Source: Rhizobacter sp. AJA081-3 (GTDB lineage Bacteria; Pseudomonadota; Gammaproteobacteria; Burkholderiales; Burkholderiaceae_C). Taken from it: DNA of 64,000 bases. A program made the translations under genes and the position numbers. Position 1 is the stretch's first letter; each line of letters begins with the position of its first letter. The notes beneath the pieces were generated by a model, which saw nothing but the letters and a program-made list of their open reading frames with translations, was not told the origin of the DNA and searched no databases. The stretch is from assembly GCF_017795745.1 (NCBI RefSeq), contig NZ_CP059067.1, positions 1,054,001 to 1,118,000 of the forward strand, read 5' to 3'. Below are positions 44,511 through 55,057 of the stretch, in pieces.

Positions 44511-46587
44511 GGGGCTGGACACCGTCCACACGCTGCTGTGCCGCCGCGAGGCCGGCGCCTTCCAGCGCGCGGCCAAGGAGGGCGACGACCTGCTGGTCGC
44601 CTGCACGCAGGAGAGCCGGCTGTTCCTCGAGCTCAACGAGCAGACCGAGGGCGCGCCGCGCGTGGCCGAGCGGCCGATCCGCTTCGTCAACCTGCGCGAG
44701 ACCGGCGGCTGGTCGAAGGACGCGAAGGACGCCGCGCCGAAGATCGCCGCGCTGATCGCCGCCGCGCAGCTGCCCGACCCCGACCCGGTGGCCACGGTGA
44801 GCTACCGCTCGCAGGGCCGCTGCCTGGTGATCGGGCAGGCCGATGACGCCGAGCGCGCCGCAGCGATGCTGGCCGACAAGCTCGACGTCGTGCTGCTGAT
44901 CGACCGGCCGGGCGGCGCGCTGCCGCAGGTGCGTGAGCGCGCCGTGATGGCGGGGCGGCTGACGAAGCTCACCGGCTGGCTCGGCGCCTTCCATGCCGAG
45001 TGGGAGAGCGGCAACCCGATCGACCTGGACCTGTGCACGCGCTGCAATGCCTGCGTCGACGCCTGCCCCGAAGGCGCCATCGACTTCAGCTACCAGGTCG
45101 ACCTGTCTCGCTGCAAGAGCCACCGCGACTGCGTGAAAGTCTGCGACGCTGCCGGCGCGATCGACTTCCAGCGCGCCCCGCAACAGGCCGAAGACGACTT
45201 CGACCTTGTGCTCGACCTGCGCGAGAGCCCCGCCTTCACGATGCACCAGCCGCCGCAGGGCTACTTCCATGTCGGCCGCGGCGGCGATGCCGAACGGCGG
45301 CTGCTCAAGGCCGTGCTCGAGTTGCGCGAGCGCGACGGCGAGTTCGAGAAGCCGAAGTTCTTCCACTACAAGCCCAAGCTGTGCGCACACAGCCGCAACG
45401 AGCAGATCGGCTGCACGGCCTGCATCGACGTGTGCTCGACGCGCGCCATCCGCAGCGATGCGTCGCGCAAGGGCAAGTCGAAGGGCGAGGCGGCCGGCGG
45501 CATCGTCGTCGAACCGCACCTGTGCGTGGGCTGTGGCGCCTGCAGCACGGTCTGCCCGAGCGGCGCGCTGGCCTTCGGCTACCCCGGCACGGTGGACCAG
45601 GGCCGCAAGCTGCGCACCATGCTCGGCGCCTACCGGCTGGCCGGCGGCAAGGACGCGGCGCTGCTGCTGCACAGCGAAGTTGCGGGCACACGCCTGATCG
45701 GCGAGCTCGGCCGTGCGGCGCGCACCGACAAGGCCGTGCGCGGCATGCCGGCGCGCGTGCTGCCGGTGGCGCTGTGGCACACGGCGAGCGTCGGCCTGGA
45801 CCTGTGGCTGGCCGCGATCGCGGGCGGCGCCAACCAGGTGTGGGTGCTGCTCACCGAGGAAGAGGCGCCCGAGTACCGCGCGGCGCTGGCCGAGCAGATG
45901 GCGGTGGCGCAGGCCATTCTTTCCGGCCTGGGTTACCGCGGCGAGCACTTCAGGCTGATCGAGGCCCGCGATGCGCGCGACCTCGCGGCGCTCGACGCGG
46001 CGCTGCGCGCGCCGGCCGCGCAAGGCGTGGCGCAGCCCGGCGCGCTGGCCGCGCAGGCCGACAAACGCGCCACGCTGGACCTCGCGCTCGACCACCTGCT
46101 CACGCAGGCACCGGCCGCGGCCGACGAGATCGCGCTGCCGGCGGCCGGCTCGCCCTTCGGCAGCCTGCTTGTCGACACGGCCAAATGCACGATGTGCCTA
46201 AGCTGCGTGGGCGCCTGCCCCGAGGCCGCGCTGGCCGACAACCCCGACAAGCCGCAGCTCAAGTTCATCGAGAAGAACTGCGTGCAATGCGGCCTGTGCG
46301 CCACCACCTGCCCGGAGGGCGCGATCACGCTGCAGCCGCGCCTGTGGCTGGCCGATGGCGGCAAGGCGCGCAAGGCCGCGCGCGTGCTCAACGAGGCCGA
46401 GCCCTACCGCTGCATCCAGTGCGGCAAGCCCTTCGGCACGATGCGCGCGATCGAGAACATGCTGACCAAGCTGTCGGGCCACAGCGCCTTCCAGGGCGAG
46501 GCGCTCAAGCGGCTGCAGATGTGCGGCGACTGCCGCGTGATCGACATCTACAGCAACCCGAACGAAACGAAGATCACCGACCTATGA
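44407..46587 (+). CDS. polyferredoxin-like 4Fe-4S protein (formate dehydrogenase cluster)
   Basis: A 726-aa cytosolic iron-sulfur protein. Ferredoxin-type Cys groups are at about 209-220 (CTRCNACVDACP), 325-342, 371-383 (CVGCGACSTVCP), 592-605 (CTMCLSCVGACP) and 624-637 (CVQCGLCATTCP), plus two CxxC pairs near 666 and 703 (CIQC, CGDC). It starts MKTLICDCNRTMPL. A middle domain (about 400-560) is free of Cys. AAGGAAG lies 10 bases before the ATG. Probable electron carrier or maturation factor for formate dehydrogenase; overlaps torD by 4 bp (ATGA). Confidence 0.88.
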   Translation: MKTLICDCNRTMPLTPASLAPVSQALAKTPLASPEGLDTVHTLLCRREAGAFQRAAKEGDDLLVACTQESRLFLELNEQTEGAPRVAERPIRFVNLRETGGWSKDAKDAAPKIAALIAAAQLPDPDPVATVSYRSQGRCLVIGQADDAERAAAMLADKLDVVLLIDRPGGALPQVRERAVMAGRLTKLTGWLGAFHAEWESGNPIDLDLCTRCNACVDACPEGAIDFSYQVDLSRCKSHRDCVKVCDAAGAIDFQRAPQQAEDDFDLVLDLRESPAFTMHQPPQGYFHVGRGGDAERRLLKAVLELRERDGEFEKPKFFHYKPKLCAHSRNEQIGCTACIDVCSTRAIRSDASRKGKSKGEAAGGIVVEPHLCVGCGACSTVCPSGALAFGYPGTVDQGRKLRTMLGAYRLAGGKDAALLLHSEVAGTRLIGELGRAARTDKAVRGMPARVLPVALWHTASVGLDLWLAAIAGGANQVWVLLTEEEAPEYRAALAEQMAVAQAILSGLGYRGEHFRLIEARDARDLAALDAALRAPAAQGVAQPGALAAQADKRATLDLALDHLLTQAPAAADEIALPAAGSPFGSLLVDTAKCTMCLSCVGACPEAALADNPDKPQLKFIEKNCVQCGLCATTCPEGAITLQPRLWLADGGKARKAARVLNEAEPYRCIQCGKPFGTMRAIENMLTKLSGHSAFQGEALKRLQMCGDCRVIDIYSNPNETKITDL

Positions 46588-47216
46588 GCGACAAGCCGAC
46601 CGCCATGACCTTCGCCAGCGCCGACGACAGCGAGGAGCTGGCGCGAGCCGAGCTGTACGGGCTGCTGTCGCGGCTGTGGCTGGCCGCGCCCGACGAGGCG
46701 CTGCTGGCGCAGTTCCGTGTCGCGGTGACGCAGGCGCCGCAGGAAGGCGCCTTCCTCGAAAGGCCGTGGCAGGCGCTGGTGGCCGCGATGCGCGCCACCA
46801 CCGCCGAGGCCGCGGCGCGCGAGTACGACGGCCTGTTCCTCGGCGTGGGCAAGCCGGAGGTGTTCCTCTACGGCTCGTACTACCTCAGCGGCTTCCTCAA
46901 CGAGAAGCCGCTGGCCGCGTTGCGGCACGACCTGGCCGCGCTCGGCCTGGCGCGCGACGAGACCCGCGGCGAGACCGAGGACCACATCGCCGGCGTCTTC
47001 GAGGTGATGCGCTACCTGATCGCCGGGGACGACGTGGCGGTGTGCAACCTCGAGCAGCAGCGCCGCTTCTTCCGCGGGCACCTGCAGCCCTGGGTCGAGA
47101 AGCTGTGCGATGCGGTGGATGCGCAGCCGCGCGCGCAGCTGTACCGAGCGCTGGCCGACTTCACGCGCGCCTTCGTGCAGGTCGAGACGCAGGGCTTCGA
47201 CCTGCTGGAGCAGTAG
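46584..47216 (+). CDS. TorD/DmsD-family molybdoenzyme chaperone
   Basis: A 210-aa helical cytosolic chaperone. It shows ARAELYGLLSRLWLAAPDE and the EYDGLFLGVGKPEVFLYGSYYLSGFL block of the family. Such chaperones bind the Tat signal peptide and assist cofactor insertion; the Tat-tagged alpha subunit encoded at 51.2 kb is the natural client. It ends an operon that starts at apbC and converges on the sensor kinase with a 4-bp gap. Confidence 0.9.
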   Translation: MSDKPTAMTFASADDSEELARAELYGLLSRLWLAAPDEALLAQFRVAVTQAPQEGAFLERPWQALVAAMRATTAEAAAREYDGLFLGVGKPEVFLYGSYYLSGFLNEKPLAALRHDLAALGLARDETRGETEDHIAGVFEVMRYLIAGDDVAVCNLEQQRRFFRGHLQPWVEKLCDAVDAQPRAQLYRALADFTRAFVQVETQGFDLLEQ

Positions 47217-47220
47217 CGCC

Positions 47221-49239
47221 CTAGCCTGGGACGCGCGCGCCGCGGTCCTCGACACGCAGCATCACGGTGAATACCGCTCCGGGCCGGCCGTCGCCGCGGT
47301 TGGCGGCGCGGATGTCGCCGCCGTAGCGCTCGACGATGCTGCGGCTGATCCACAGGCCCAGGCCCGTGCCGTCCTTCTTGCGCGTCACGAAAGGCTGGAA
47401 CAGCTCGGCCAGCAGCTCGGCGTCCAGCCCCGCGCCGGTGTCGGCCACGTCGATCTCCACCGCGTCGTCGCCAGCGTCGCGCGTGGCCAGTGTCAGCGTG
47501 CCGCCCTCGGGCATGGCGTGGATGGCGTTGACCAGCAGGTTCACCAGCACCTGCTGCAGCTCGTTCCGGTTCACCGCCGGCAGCCGCGTGGCGTGCAGCT
47601 CGCGCTGCAGCTCGATGCGTGTGCGCGAGAGCAGGTGCGCCACCAGCACCAGGCAGCTCTGCAGCGCCTGTGCAGTGTCGACGTTGTCGATGTAGCCGGC
47701 GAACTCGTTCGGCCGCGCGAACTGCAGCAGCTGCGTGACGATCAGCCGCATGCGCTCGACCTGTTCGTCGACCAGCCTCAGCTCGCCCGACACCCGCTGC
47801 GCATCCGCGCCGAGCAGCTCGCGCGCCAGGTCGAGGTTGCCCTGGATCACCGCGATCGGGTTGTTCACCTCGTGCGCGATGCTGGCGGTGAGCTGGCCCA
47901 CCGCGGCGAGCTTCTCGCTGCGCACCAGTTGCTGCTGCGCGGCCTCGAGCGCGCGCGTGCGCTCGGCCACCTTGGCATCGAGCTCGGCATTCCAGCGCTG
48001 CAGGGCCTGGGTCTTGTCGTCGATGGTGTCGAGCAGGTGGTCGAGGTGGCCGGCGAGCTGGCCGATCTCGTCGTGGCCGGGCACCGGGCCGACGCGCGCG
48101 CCCATCTCGCCGGCCTCGACACGCTGCATGGTCTGCGCCATCTGCTCGATCGGCCCGAAGATGCCGCGTGCGCCGCGCAGCGAGACCAGCGCGGCGGCCA
48201 CCATCACCGCGCCGAAGATCAGCCCGATCGCCGCCAGCGCGCCGTACTTGAGCAGCGTGAACGGCTGCTCGAGGAAACCGACGTAGAGCATGCCCACGCG
48301 CTGCCCCGCGCCGTCGGCCAGCGGCTGGTAGCCCGAGACGTACCAGTCGCTGACCACGAAGGCGCGGTCCAGCCAGGTGCCGCCGCGGCCGAGCACGGCG
48401 TCGCGCACGGTCTGCGACACACGGGTGCCGATGGCCCGGTTGGTCGGGTCGGCGCCGAACAGGCGCACGTTGGTGCTGATGCGCACGTCGTCGAGGAACA
48501 GCGTGGCCGTGCCCTGGCTGCCGAAGGGCAGCGAGCCTTCGGGGTAGACGATGCCGTTGATGTGGTCGATGAAGGGCAGGTTGCGGTTGAGCAGCACGCC
48601 GGCCTGCACATGGCCGAGTTGTCGGCCGTCGGCCGACACCACCGGCGCGCTGGCCAGCACCACCATCGCCCGGTCTTCCTGGGCGCGGGTGGTCGGCGCA
48701 GCGTTGCGCGTCTCGACCAGGGGCACCGTGACGCGCGGGATGAGCGCCGGCGCCAGGCGCTCCAGCTCGTCGGGCGAGAGGATCTCGACGCTGGCGCGGC
48801 GTTGTGCCGCGCCGCGCAGGCGGAATGCCGGCGCCGCGCTGGTCTCGCCGGCCGGCGCGAAGTCCGTGGCGACCAGCGTGCCGTCGCTGCGGCGGAAGTT
48901 GACGAAGTCCAGCCCTTCGCGTGTCTTGAAGCGCTGCAGCAGCGGCACCAGCTCGGCCGCCGGCTGCCGGGCCAGCTCGAGGTGCAGCGCGTTCGAGTCC
49001 GCCAGCGTCGCGGCACTCGCGCCGACTTCGCCGAGCACGCGCTCGAAGTAGCCGTTGGCCACAGCCAGGTCGGAGCGCACCTTGGTGATGAGCAGCCGGT
49101 CGAAGGACAGGTCGGCCCACACCAGCAGGATGATGCCCAGCAGCGGCAGCACCACCGCCAGCGGCACCAGCACCATCGCCAGCAGCTTGCCGCGGATGGG
49201 CAGGTCGCGGAAGCGTCCCATCATCGGGGCGGGCGGCAC
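47221..49239 (-). CDS. membrane sensor histidine kinase (Cache-type sensor, NtrB-like)
   Basis: A 672-aa kinase: helix at about 18-40, a large periplasmic sensor (about 45-315, Cache-like; NFRRSDGTLVATDF, RLGHVQ-type strands), helix at about 318-345, HAMP, coiled coil, HisKA with SIAHEVNNPIAV and HATPase (NELQQVLVNLLVNAIHAM, GTGLGLWIS). The GTG start directly follows the regulator stop; ATG codons at 49224 and 49221 are alternatives. Position between the two formate dehydrogenase operons suggests it senses a ligand related to formate or respiration. Confidence 0.88.
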   Translation of the reverse strand: MPPAPMMGRFRDLPIRGKLLAMVLVPLAVVLPLLGIILLVWADLSFDRLLITKVRSDLAVANGYFERVLGEVGASAATLADSNALHLELARQPAAELVPLLQRFKTREGLDFVNFRRSDGTLVATDFAPAGETSAAPAFRLRGAAQRRASVEILSPDELERLAPALIPRVTVPLVETRNAAPTTRAQEDRAMVVLASAPVVSADGRQLGHVQAGVLLNRNLPFIDHINGIVYPEGSLPFGSQGTATLFLDDVRISTNVRLFGADPTNRAIGTRVSQTVRDAVLGRGGTWLDRAFVVSDWYVSGYQPLADGAGQRVGMLYVGFLEQPFTLLKYGALAAIGLIFGAVMVAAALVSLRGARGIFGPIEQMAQTMQRVEAGEMGARVGPVPGHDEIGQLAGHLDHLLDTIDDKTQALQRWNAELDAKVAERTRALEAAQQQLVRSEKLAAVGQLTASIAHEVNNPIAVIQGNLDLARELLGADAQRVSGELRLVDEQVERMRLIVTQLLQFARPNEFAGYIDNVDTAQALQSCLVLVAHLLSRTRIELQRELHATRLPAVNRNELQQVLVNLLVNAIHAMPEGGTLTLATRDAGDDAVEIDVADTGAGLDAELLAELFQPFVTRKKDGTGLGLWISRSIVERYGGDIRAANRGDGRPGAVFTVMLRVEDRGARVPG

Positions 49240-50643
<1,404 letters not shown>

Positions 50644-50714
50644 CGGATCGCGGTGTTTCGCAAGGCGCTACTGTGGCACACGCGCCGCATCGCACCGGTC
50701 GGGCAGGGCGCTGG

Positions 50715-50734
50715 ACCGAGTGGATACCCTCGGT
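50715..50734. promoter_or_regulatory. inverted repeat ACCGAG-N8-CTCGGT
   Basis: ACCGAG (50715-50720) and CTCGGT (50729-50734) with an 8-nt spacer, in the regulator-side part of the divergent control region. It may be an operator or a leader hairpin of the regulator mRNA. Confidence 0.35.
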
Positions 50735-50747
50735 CATTCGTCGGTCA

Positions 50748-50766
50748 CCGCGACAAGTTGTCGCGG
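50748..50766. promoter_or_regulatory. operator 1 for the NtrC-type regulator (putative)
   Basis: CCGCGACAA-G-TTGTCGCGG is a perfect 9-bp inverted repeat. Its core CGACAAGTTGTCG (50751-50763) recurs as CGACACCTTGTCG 35 bp downstream. The region lies between the regulator and the formate dehydrogenase operon. Confidence 0.65.
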
Positions 50767-50785
50767 TTTGCCGGGTGAGGCCCTG

Positions 50786-50798
50786 CGACACCTTGTCG
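50786..50798. promoter_or_regulatory. operator 2 for the NtrC-type regulator (putative)
   Basis: CGACA-CCT-TGTCG, same half-sites and spacing as operator 1, centre to centre 35 bp, about 50 bp upstream of the -35-like TTGACA. Confidence 0.6.
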
Positions 50799-50841
50799 TG
50801 TCGCGGCATGGGTGTTTGCGAGGGTTCGCCGCGACGAAGAA

Positions 50842-50868
50842 TTGACAGATGCGTGGCTAAGATATGCA
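50842..50868 (+). promoter_or_regulatory. possible sigma-70 promoter of the formate dehydrogenase operon
   Basis: TTGACA (50842-50847) is an exact -35 box. The best -10 candidate, TATGCA (50863-50868), is at a 15-bp spacing and weak, as expected for an activated promoter. No GG-N10-GC sigma-54 element is found. Confidence 0.45.
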
Positions 50869-50909
50869 CACTTTTGCACAGGTCAATCTGTGCTGCACAG
50901 GAGGCCACG

Positions 50910-51116
50910 ATGGACAAGGTTCAGCCCAAGCTCTCCCGCCGCACGGTGTTTGCGGGTGCCGGTACCGCCGGTGCGCTCGCCGCCGTGGCCGCCGTTCTGC
51001 CCAAGGCGCCTGCCGAGCCGGCGCCCGTCGCGACTGGCGCACAGCCCGATGCCGACAAGGGCGGCTACCAGGTGACGCAGCACGTGCTGCGCTACTACCA
51101 GACCGCTCGGGTCTGA
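50910..51116 (+). CDS. Tat-signal mini-protein of the formate dehydrogenase operon, 68 aa
   Basis: A twin-arginine-like start LSRRTVFAGAGTAGALAAVA (residues 9-28) is followed by a Pro/Ala linker and a conserved end GGYQVTQHVLRYYQTARV. Such small Tat-tagged proteins head formate dehydrogenase operons in many betaproteobacteria; their role is not established, perhaps as an extra exported subunit. GGAGG precedes the ATG. The alpha subunit gene follows after 59 bp. Confidence 0.85.
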   Translation: MDKVQPKLSRRTVFAGAGTAGALAAVAAVLPKAPAEPAPVATGAQPDADKGGYQVTQHVLRYYQTARV

Positions 51117-51175
51117 GCACTCGCCGTTTCCGACCGGGCCGATCCGGCCCGCCGTTGCACGATCAAGGAGTTTCC

Positions 51176-54154
51176 ATGCTGCTCACGCGCAAATCGTCGT
51201 CGTCCGCACCGGGCTCGGCCTCTTCGCTGGTGTCCAGCCTCGCCCGCGGGGTGTCGCGCGCGATTCCCACGATGGACCGCCGCTCGTTCCTGCGCCGATC
51301 CGGCCTCGGGGTCGGCGCCGGCATCGCGGTGTCGCAGCTGACGCTGGTCAAGAAGGCGCAGGCCGCCGATGCGGCCAAGGCCGCCTCGGGCGACAAGAAG
51401 GTCGTCGTCAAGCGCACGGTGTGCGGCCACTGCTCGGTGGGCTGCGCAATCGATGCGGTGGTCGAGAACGGTGTCTGGGTGCGCCAGGAGCCGGTGTTCG
51501 ATTCGCCGATCAACCTCGGCGCGCACTGCGCCAAGGGCGCTGCGGTGCGCGAGCACGGACACGGCGAGTTCCGCCTGAAGTTCCCGATGAAGCTGGTGGG
51601 CAACAAGTACGAGCGCATCAGCTGGGACCAGGCGCTCGAAGAGATCAGCGCCAAGATGCTCGAACTGCGCAAGCAGAGCGGGCCGGACTCGGTGTTCGTC
51701 GTCGGCTCCTCCAAGCACAACAACGAGCAGGCCTACCTGTTGCGCAAGTGGATGAGCCTGTGGGGCAGCAACAACTGCGACCACCAGGCGCGCATCTGCC
51801 ACAGCACCACGGTCGCGGGTGTCGCGAACACCTGGGGCTACGGTGCGATGACCAACTCCTACAACGACATGCAGAACGCCAAGGCGGCGCTCTACATCGG
51901 CAGCAACGCCGCCGAGGCGCACCCGGTGTCGATGCTGCACGTGCTGCATGCGAAGGAGAACGGCTGCAAGATGATCGTGGTCGACCCGCGCTTCACGCGC
52001 ACGGCGGCCAAGGCCGACCAGTACGTGCGCCTGCGCTCGGGCAGCGACATCCCGTTCCTGTTCGGCGTGCTGTACCACGTGTTCAAGAACGGCTGGGAAG
52101 ACAAGAAGTACATCGAGGACCGCGTCTACGGCATGGAGAAGGTCCGCGAGGACGTGCTCGCGAAGTGGACGCCGGACAAGGTCCTGGAAGCCAGCGGCGT
52201 CGACGAGGCCACCTGCCTGCAAGTCGCCAAGACCATGGCCGAGAACCGCCCGAGCACCATCGTGTGGTGCATGGGCCAGACCCAGCACACCATCGGCAAT
52301 GCGATGGTGCGAGCTTCGTGCATCCTGCAGCTGGCACTGGGCAACATCGGCACCAGCGGCGGCGGCGCGAACATCTTCCGCGGCCACGACAACGTGCAGG
52401 GCGCCACCGACGTCGGCCCGAACCCCGACTCGCTGCCCGGCTACTACGGCCTGGCCGAAGGCTCCTTCAAGCACTTCGCGAACGTCTGGAAGGTCGACTT
52501 CGAGTGGATGAAGAAGCAGTACGCGCCGGGCATGATGACCAAGCCGGGCATGACGGTGTCGCGCTGGATCGACGGCGTGCTCGAGAAGAACGAGCTCATC
52601 GACCAGGACAGCAACCTGCGCGGCCTGTTCTTCTGGGGCCACGCGCCGAACTCGCAGACCCGCGGCCTCGAGATGAAGAAGGCGATGGACAAGCTCGACC
52701 TGATGGTCGTCGTCGATCCCTTCCCTAGCGCCACCGCCGCGCTGGCCGCGATGCCGGGCAAGCCCGAAGACCAGAACCCGAACCGCGCCGTCTACCTGCT
52801 GCCGGCGACGACGCAGTTCGAGACCAGCGGTTCGTGCACCGCGTCGAACCGCTCGATCCAGTGGCGTGAGCAGGTGATCGAGCCGCTGTGGGAGTCGCGC
52901 AACGACCACATGATCATGTACCAGCTCGCGCAGAAGCTGGGCTTCGACAAGGAGCTGGTCAAGAACTACAAGATGGTCAAGGGCAAGGGCGGCATGGACG
53001 AGCCCGAGGTCGAATCCATCCTCCGCGAGATCAACGCCAGCGTCTGGACCATCGGCTACACCGGCCAGAGCCCCGAGCGCCTGAAGGCGCACATGCGCAA
53101 CATGAACGTCTTCGACGTGAAGACGCTCAAGGCCAAGGGCGGCATCGACAAGGAGACCGGCTACAAGCTCGACGGCGACTACTTCGGCCTGCCCTGGCCG
53201 TGTTACGGCACGCCGGCGCTCAAGCATCCCGGCTCGCCGAACCTGTACGACACCAGCAAGCACGTCATGGAAGGCGGCGGAAACTTCCGCGCGAACTTCG
53301 GCGTGGAGCGTGAGGGCGTGTCCCTGCTGTCGGGCGACGGTTCGCACAGCAAGGGCGCCGACCTGACCACCGGCTACCCGGAGTTCGACCACCTGCTGCT
53401 CAAGAAGCTCGGCTGGTGGGACGACCTCAGCGAGGCCGAGAAGAAGGCCGCCGAGGGCAAGAACTGGAAGACCGACCCATCGGGCGGCATCATCCGCGTG
53501 GCCATGCAGGTGCACGGCTGCCACCCGTTCGGCAATGCCAAGGCGCGGGCGGTGGTGTGGAACTTCCCCGACCCGGTGCCGCAGCACCGCGAGCCGCTGT
53601 ACAGCAACCGCCCGGACCTGATCGCCAAGTACCCGACGCACGACGACAAGAAGGCCTTCTGGCGGCTGCCGACCCTGTTCAAGACCGTGCAGGAGAAGAA
53701 CAAGGACATCGGCAAGACCTTCCCGCTGATCATGACCTCGGGTCGCCTGGTCGAGTACGAGGGCGGCGGCGACGAGACGCGTTCCAACCCCTGGCTGGCC
53801 GAGTTGCAGCAGGACATGTTCGTCGAGATCAACCCGAAGGTCGCCAACGACCGCGGCATCCGCAACGGCGAATACGTCTGGGTGAAGACCCCGCCGATGG
53901 CCGCCGTGCCCGAGTTCAAGGGCCTGCGCGTCAAGGCGCTGGTGACCGAGCGGGTCAACGAGGAGACGGTGTTCCTGCCGTTCCACTTCGCCGGCCGCTG
54001 GGGCGGCGTCGACCTCGCTCCCTACTACCCGACCGGCGCGGTGCCGGTGGTGCGCGGCGAGTCGGTCAACACCGCCACGACCTACGGCTACGACAGCGTG
54101 ACGATGATGCAGGAAACCAAGACGACGCTCTGCCAGATCGAGCGCGCGGCCTAA
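51176..54154 (+). CDS. fdhA: formate dehydrogenase, catalytic alpha subunit (Cys type, Tat-exported)
   Basis: A 992-aa molybdopterin oxidoreductase. An unusually long N-region precedes the Tat motif DRRSFLRRS (34-42). The [4Fe-4S] ligands are Cys83, Cys86, Cys90 and Cys118 (CGHCSVGC, HCAKG). At the metal ligand position, RICHSTTVAG, Cys208 stands where selenoproteins have selenocysteine, followed by His209. Later blocks such as GNIGTSGGGANIFRGHDNVQ fit the family. It oxidises formate to CO2 in the periplasm and passes electrons to the beta subunit. Mo or W cannot be told apart from sequence. Confidence 0.95.
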   Translation: MLLTRKSSSSAPGSASSLVSSLARGVSRAIPTMDRRSFLRRSGLGVGAGIAVSQLTLVKKAQAADAAKAASGDKKVVVKRTVCGHCSVGCAIDAVVENGVWVRQEPVFDSPINLGAHCAKGAAVREHGHGEFRLKFPMKLVGNKYERISWDQALEEISAKMLELRKQSGPDSVFVVGSSKHNNEQAYLLRKWMSLWGSNNCDHQARICHSTTVAGVANTWGYGAMTNSYNDMQNAKAALYIGSNAAEAHPVSMLHVLHAKENGCKMIVVDPRFTRTAAKADQYVRLRSGSDIPFLFGVLYHVFKNGWEDKKYIEDRVYGMEKVREDVLAKWTPDKVLEASGVDEATCLQVAKTMAENRPSTIVWCMGQTQHTIGNAMVRASCILQLALGNIGTSGGGANIFRGHDNVQGATDVGPNPDSLPGYYGLAEGSFKHFANVWKVDFEWMKKQYAPGMMTKPGMTVSRWIDGVLEKNELIDQDSNLRGLFFWGHAPNSQTRGLEMKKAMDKLDLMVVVDPFPSATAALAAMPGKPEDQNPNRAVYLLPATTQFETSGSCTASNRSIQWREQVIEPLWESRNDHMIMYQLAQKLGFDKELVKNYKMVKGKGGMDEPEVESILREINASVWTIGYTGQSPERLKAHMRNMNVFDVKTLKAKGGIDKETGYKLDGDYFGLPWPCYGTPALKHPGSPNLYDTSKHVMEGGGNFRANFGVEREGVSLLSGDGSHSKGADLTTGYPEFDHLLLKKLGWWDDLSEAEKKAAEGKNWKTDPSGGIIRVAMQVHGCHPFGNAKARAVVWNFPDPVPQHREPLYSNRPDLIAKYPTHDDKKAFWRLPTLFKTVQEKNKDIGKTFPLIMTSGRLVEYEGGGDETRSNPWLAELQQDMFVEINPKVANDRGIRNGEYVWVKTPPMAAVPEFKGLRVKALVTERVNEETVFLPFHFAGRWGGVDLAPYYPTGAVPVVRGESVNTATTYGYDSVTMMQETKTTLCQIERAA

Positions 54155-54166
54155 GGAGAACACGAC

Positions 54167-54799
54167 ATGGCAAGAATGAAGTTCATCTGCGATGCCGAGC
54201 GCTGCATCGAGTGCAATGGTTGCGTCACCGCCTGCAAGGCCGAGCATGACGTGCCCTGGGGCGTGAACCGCCGCCGCGTGGTCACGCTCAACGATGGCGT
54301 GCCCGGCGAGCGAAGCATCTCGGTGGCCTGCATGCACTGCAGTGACGCGCCATGCATGGCCGTGTGCCCGGTCGACTGCTTCTACCGCACCGACGAGGGC
54401 GTGGTGCTGCACGACAAGGACACCTGCATCGGCTGCGGCTACTGCTCCTACGCCTGCCCGTTCGGCGCGCCGCAGTTCCCGACCAACGGCACCTTCGGCC
54501 TGCGCGGCAAGATGGACAAGTGCACCTTCTGCGCCGGCGGCCCCGAGGCCAACGGCAGCGAGGCCGAGAACGACAAGTACGGCCGCAACCGCTTGTCCGA
54601 AGGCAAGCTGCCGGCCTGCGCCGAGATGTGCTCGACCAAGGCCCTGCTCGGCGGCGACGGCGACGTGGTGGCGGACATCTTCCGCACCCGCGTGCTGACT
54701 CGCGGCAAGGGCTCCGAAGTCTGGGGCTGGGGCACGGCCTACGGCAAGCCCAGCTCGGGCGGCGCCGCACAACCGAAGGCGGAGACCACCAAGTCATGA
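54167..54799 (+). CDS. fdhB: formate dehydrogenase, iron-sulfur beta subunit
   Basis: A 210-aa protein with four [4Fe-4S] motifs: CIECNGCVTACKAEH, CMHCSDAPCMAVCP, CIGCGYCSYACP and CTFC...CAEMC. It conducts electrons from the alpha subunit to the membrane cytochrome. It has no transmembrane anchor helix and no own signal peptide, so it would be carried out with the alpha subunit. It starts 12 bp after alpha and overlaps the lipoprotein gene by 4 bp. Confidence 0.95.
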   Translation: MARMKFICDAERCIECNGCVTACKAEHDVPWGVNRRRVVTLNDGVPGERSISVACMHCSDAPCMAVCPVDCFYRTDEGVVLHDKDTCIGCGYCSYACPFGAPQFPTNGTFGLRGKMDKCTFCAGGPEANGSEAENDKYGRNRLSEGKLPACAEMCSTKALLGGDGDVVADIFRTRVLTRGKGSEVWGWGTAYGKPSSGGAAQPKAETTKS

Positions 54800-55032
54800 T
54801 GAACCGGATCCTGATCGTCGCCATGCTCGCGGCAGGCTTGGCGGCCTGTGGCGAGAAGCCCCAGACTGCACAGCCGGCGATGAAGAAGTCCGACGGCAAG
54901 GCCTGGGAAGCGGCCCCGAGCGCCTACGTCGCCGAGGGCTGGAAGGCCGGCGACCAGGCCAGCTGGGAGACCCAGATGCGCCAGCGCGCGCAAGGCCAGA
55001 ACGAGTACAACCGCGCCCCCGCGCTGAAGTGA
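54796..55032 (+). CDS. small lipoprotein of the formate dehydrogenase operon, 78 aa
   Basis: Signal peptide with lipobox LAAC (MNRILIVAMLAAGLAAC), then a short mature part with conserved-looking KAWEAAPSAYVAEGWKAGD and SWETQMRQRAQGQNEY. It is coupled to the beta gene (ATGA at 54796-54799) and lies 25 bp before the gamma gene. The role is unknown; perhaps an outer or inner membrane anchor or assembly aid. Confidence 0.8.
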   Translation: MMNRILIVAMLAAGLAACGEKPQTAQPAMKKSDGKAWEAAPSAYVAEGWKAGDQASWETQMRQRAQGQNEYNRAPALK

Positions 55033-55057
55033 GCTTGTTGCGAAGCGAGGAGAAACC

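Noticed and set aside
50854-50867. A sigma-54-like element (TGGCTA...ATGC) before the formate dehydrogenase operon
   Set aside because: Only 9 bases separate GG and GC where 10 are needed, and the adjacent regulator lacks the GAFTGA loop.
51176-54154. Selenocysteine-type formate dehydrogenase
   Set aside because: The active-site codon is a Cys (residue 208). There is no in-frame TGA, and no selC or selB gene lies in the window.
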